NCBI GenBank assembly: GCA_948567375.1 | Contig: OX419759.1 | Coordinates: 10,446,744-10,510,743, forward strand | Direction: 5' to 3' | DNA: 64,000 bases | Source: Lunularia cruciata | Lineage: Eukaryota; Streptophyta; Marchantiopsida; Lunulariales; Lunulariaceae | Part shown: piece after piece, positions 61,441 to 64,000 of the stretch | Layout: every line of letters begins with the position of its first letter | Position numbering within the stretch: the first letter of the stretch is position 1 | The notes under the pieces: model-generated | Database searches by the model: none | The model's input: the letters and a program-made list of their open reading frames with translations, nothing else | What the model was told of the DNA's origin: nothing | Program-made: the position numbers and the translations under genes

Positions 61441-63690
61441 ATATGCTAACACTATTGTTCCATCAAGGACAATTGCAAGCCTTTAGTCCAATCAATACAT
61501 AAGGAAGAAAAGGATGGAAGGTCATCTCATGCTTATGGACATGGACCATCTCTTGTCTTCCATATTAACATCTAGAGAGAGAAATATCCCTCCTCCACCT
61601 TGGTCACATATGTCTTCAAATTAGCCTATCAACAACCTCAAAATAGGAGGAAAGTAGAGGTGTCATGAGAGCCTAACTACCCAAAACTGCTATAAGTATC
61701 ATCTCCTCCATAAATAGCAAACCTACCCCTCTGCACAAGATCAATAGATATGTCTACATGCCAAATCTCTTATCACATACTCCAATGTCCCTGGTCTAAT
61801 AATATCACCTCCAATAATACTCTTATTAAAAGCTCTCAAATGCAATAGGAAGGTCAAGGAGGGTGAACCATGCAAAGAAGGTAAGTTGGTCAGCAAAAAT
61901 ACTAGAGGAGAGTATACCAAATCCCACATGCAGATCTAGTAGAGGAAGGTCATCCACATGGAAAATATCCTTTGCAAAGCTAATATTTTAAGAAGCGTGT
62001 GACAAAATCCTCAAATCTAAGTGTCACCCAAGAATACATAATCTATCTATAGATATGATACATCCCTCAAGAAGTTCAAGGTGGGGAGTGATACCTAAAG
62101 GGAGCCTTGCTTTGCACTTTGACACCTTATCTTTCAATCCAATAAGATGTAGCTTGATAGTCAAGTGGTCTAAGGCCTACCTAATCTTATCTATGGGGCT
62201 CACAATGTATGTAACATCTGCCAAGGAGAGAAATACACAACCTAGCATGGCCAAAGTAGTAGATAAGAGAGCTCTAAAGTGAGCCATGGCAAAAAAAAGG
62301 TCCCCTTAAAGGATCTCCATATCATGTACCAACTAATGACTCCAAGGTGGCAATTCCTTCTTGTAAACAACTATGTTGGTAGTAAAGGAATGCAAGAGAG
62401 TCATATAAAGACCGCACAAAAGGAAAAAGACTTACCAAGGATCCACCAACCTTCCTAAGCTCTCTAAAGATGGATGTTTGTTAGACTCTATTAAGAGAAT
62501 TTTCAACATCTACCTATAGGACAAACCACTCCTGATGGATATCTGAGAGTGCACTAATGGCTAAAGATATAGCCTCACAACCTCCAAGTGTAGCTTCTCC
62601 AAATTGATGTGGATTGAGGTGCTACCTGAAGTGAGAATGATGTTGAAGGACAAAGGTGCAACTAACTAAGCAAAAATAGATTTCCCCATTTGCAATCTAT
62701 CTAATGCCCCTTGTGTCTTTTTCCATCACGAGAAGTCAACTAGCACTCAATGCCTGACTTAATTAACATAAGAATATCGCCCCTTGCTACTATTATACCC
62801 ACTTGAATCAGCTTAATAAAACTACTAGAAATATCATTTTCCTAAAAGCAATCTCTAAGATGTTCATATACAATCCTTGAAAAGCCTCATGAGGAGAAGC
62901 AAGGAACAATGCATAATGCTTGTGCGAAAAGCAACCTATCAAGACATAAAAGTTGCTCAAACTTATAATCTAAGAAATCTAATGGTACTTCCTCTCCTAC
63001 TATAGGATGTAGTAAGTGTAAGGAAGAGATAGTCTCATTAGTAAGACTAGCCATAGACAAAGGATGTAGCGCTTTTGATGCTCTACTAAACTCTCTCGCT
63101 TGACTCAAAGTCCTCCGTCATCATAATCAAATAGACTTTATGGTTTCTTGTGGTAAAACTTGTCTCTTGAAATGTGCAACCCTAATTAACTCCTCTTGTA
63201 GACCAGCCCAATCCCTTGCTCTAAATCAACAAAGTCTAGCATCCACCTCTCTAAGCCCGCATGTCTCCCCATTGTAAAACAAAGACACCATCAAGGGAGT
63301 AAGAAGAATGAGAACCATGCTAACACATCAAAGGAATCACAATCCAAATGATCAAGTGTTAAGCAAAAAGCCTATCTAGCCTCATCATGGACTATACATG
63401 GACATGGAAAACTAGTCTCAAATAACCCAAAATACAACCCACTTGAGATATTAACCACTCCCAAGACTTGATTGGTATTCTAGGAATGGTCATCAAAGGA
63501 ATAGAAGAAGCATGTGTAATCTCAAGTGTCATTATTATCAATGTGGTTGCTTGCTTCAAGTGAGCACCCAAGTGGTCCAATCATAGTTCTTGTGCATCCT
63601 TCCCACATGAATCTTTACCCCTTGCAAGGCAAAGTGTTGGTGACACATTGAGCATAGTGATCTTGAGCCGTTCTAGGCAGCTCCACATAG
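61441..63690 (-). mobile_element. Non-LTR (LINE-like) reverse transcriptase fragment, decayed
   Basis: Minus-strand pieces in several frames: VDVENSLNRV, TSIFRELRKVGGSLVSLFPF and VRSLYDSLAFLYY (about 62520-62390), then MAHFRAL ... CVFLSLADVTYIVSP (about 62290-62200). The last corresponds to the catalytic A/YxDD block, here LADVT, so the second Asp is lost. An upstream part (63108-62887) matches the low-complexity N-terminal region I associate with this RT family. Frameshifts and stops throughout. The ends are not defined. Confidence 0.65.
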
Positions 63691-64000
63691 AGAATGTTGT
63701 GTGTATATACATTGCTACACAACATACATCGCTGTCAACATCATACACAAAAGAAGCACAACTCACACATAAGTCATACATAGATTCTAAAGTGCCACAA
63801 TAATCAGATCGTTTACCACTCTCAATTCAACTCAACTCAGATCAGTACTTGATCTATCACTCTATAAACTGCCAACAACTGGGCACTGATTATAGTCAAG
63901 CCACACCCACTCTAGCATAGAGACTCCAGGTGACACTCGTTGACTTTTTGTCCACTCTAGCCAGGAACTCGAAGGCTCAACATCAGAGAAGTGAGCTCTC
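63691..64000 (-). repeat. Family E LTR fragment, running off the window
   Basis: The plus strand reads tatatacattgctacacaac ... cacacataagtcatacatag, and continues with the LTR flank shared with 53240-53330 (ccacaataatc, cttgatctatcac, ccaacaa). This is the longest copy of the family here. The right end is outside the window. Confidence 0.6.

Noticed and set aside
1-64000. tRNA, rRNA or organellar gene content
   Set aside because: No cloverleaf, rRNA core or chloroplast/mitochondrial gene was noticed on either strand by eye; a covariance-model scan would be needed to be certain.

Overview
The window is nuclear DNA from a land plant. Two intron-rich genes can be assembled completely by hand and both are conserved plant housekeeping genes: a SEC1/KEULE-type Sec1/Munc18 protein (21 coding exons, 671 aa) and a GPN-loop GTPase of the GPN3 type (9 coding exons, 285 aa). 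Both are on the minus strand with canonical GT-AG introns of about 50-800 bp. Nothing looks bacterial or organellar. The mix of chromodomain Ty3/gypsy elements, a gypsy lineage whose pol tail resembles a PHD-finger type, and a non-LTR reverse transcriptase fits a plant genome. I cannot name the species; a non-flowering plant is possible but not shown.

Layout. 1-2.0 kb: low-copy DNA with weak exon-like signals. 2.0-6.1 kb: decayed coiled-coil reading frames on both strands. 6.2-30 kb: nested retroelements. Family A chromovirus copy A (LTR 6189-6899, internal 6900-12010, minus strand) abuts a family B chromovirus with both LTRs (12011-17578, minus strand). A second family B copy, C, lies at 21361-26689, its 3' LTR cut by a foldback element. 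Family A LTRs also lie at about 18455-18880 and 27404-27961. Three consecutive tandem-repeat arrays (29.4-30.2 kb) mark the border with a more GC-balanced gene island (30.2-51 kb), which holds the SEC1-like gene (36548-42839), the GPN3 gene (46415-50178) and a few unresolved candidate exons. 51.2-53.1 kb: AT-rich spacer. 53.1-64 kb: second repeat block, with family E LTR pieces, a gypsy integrase fragment, family A copy D (55562-60840) interrupted by a solo LTR, a LINE-like reverse transcriptase fragment, and another family E LTR piece.

All retroelement pol genes carry stops or frameshifts, so none looks autonomous. The two genes act in different processes: SNARE-dependent membrane fusion (SEC1/KEULE) and RNA polymerase II assembly or nuclear import (GPN3). 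They look like independent neighbours.

The most interesting signal is in the family B LTRs. Their U3 regions hold dense arrays of alternating GAA/TTC units in ideal heat-shock-element spacing, upstream of a perfect CTATAAATA box, which suggests a heat-responsive chromovirus promoter. A perfect 43-bp palindrome (34080-34122) and a 235-bp foldback element with 25-bp perfect terminal inverted repeats also stand out. All calls come from reading the sequence; no database search was possible.
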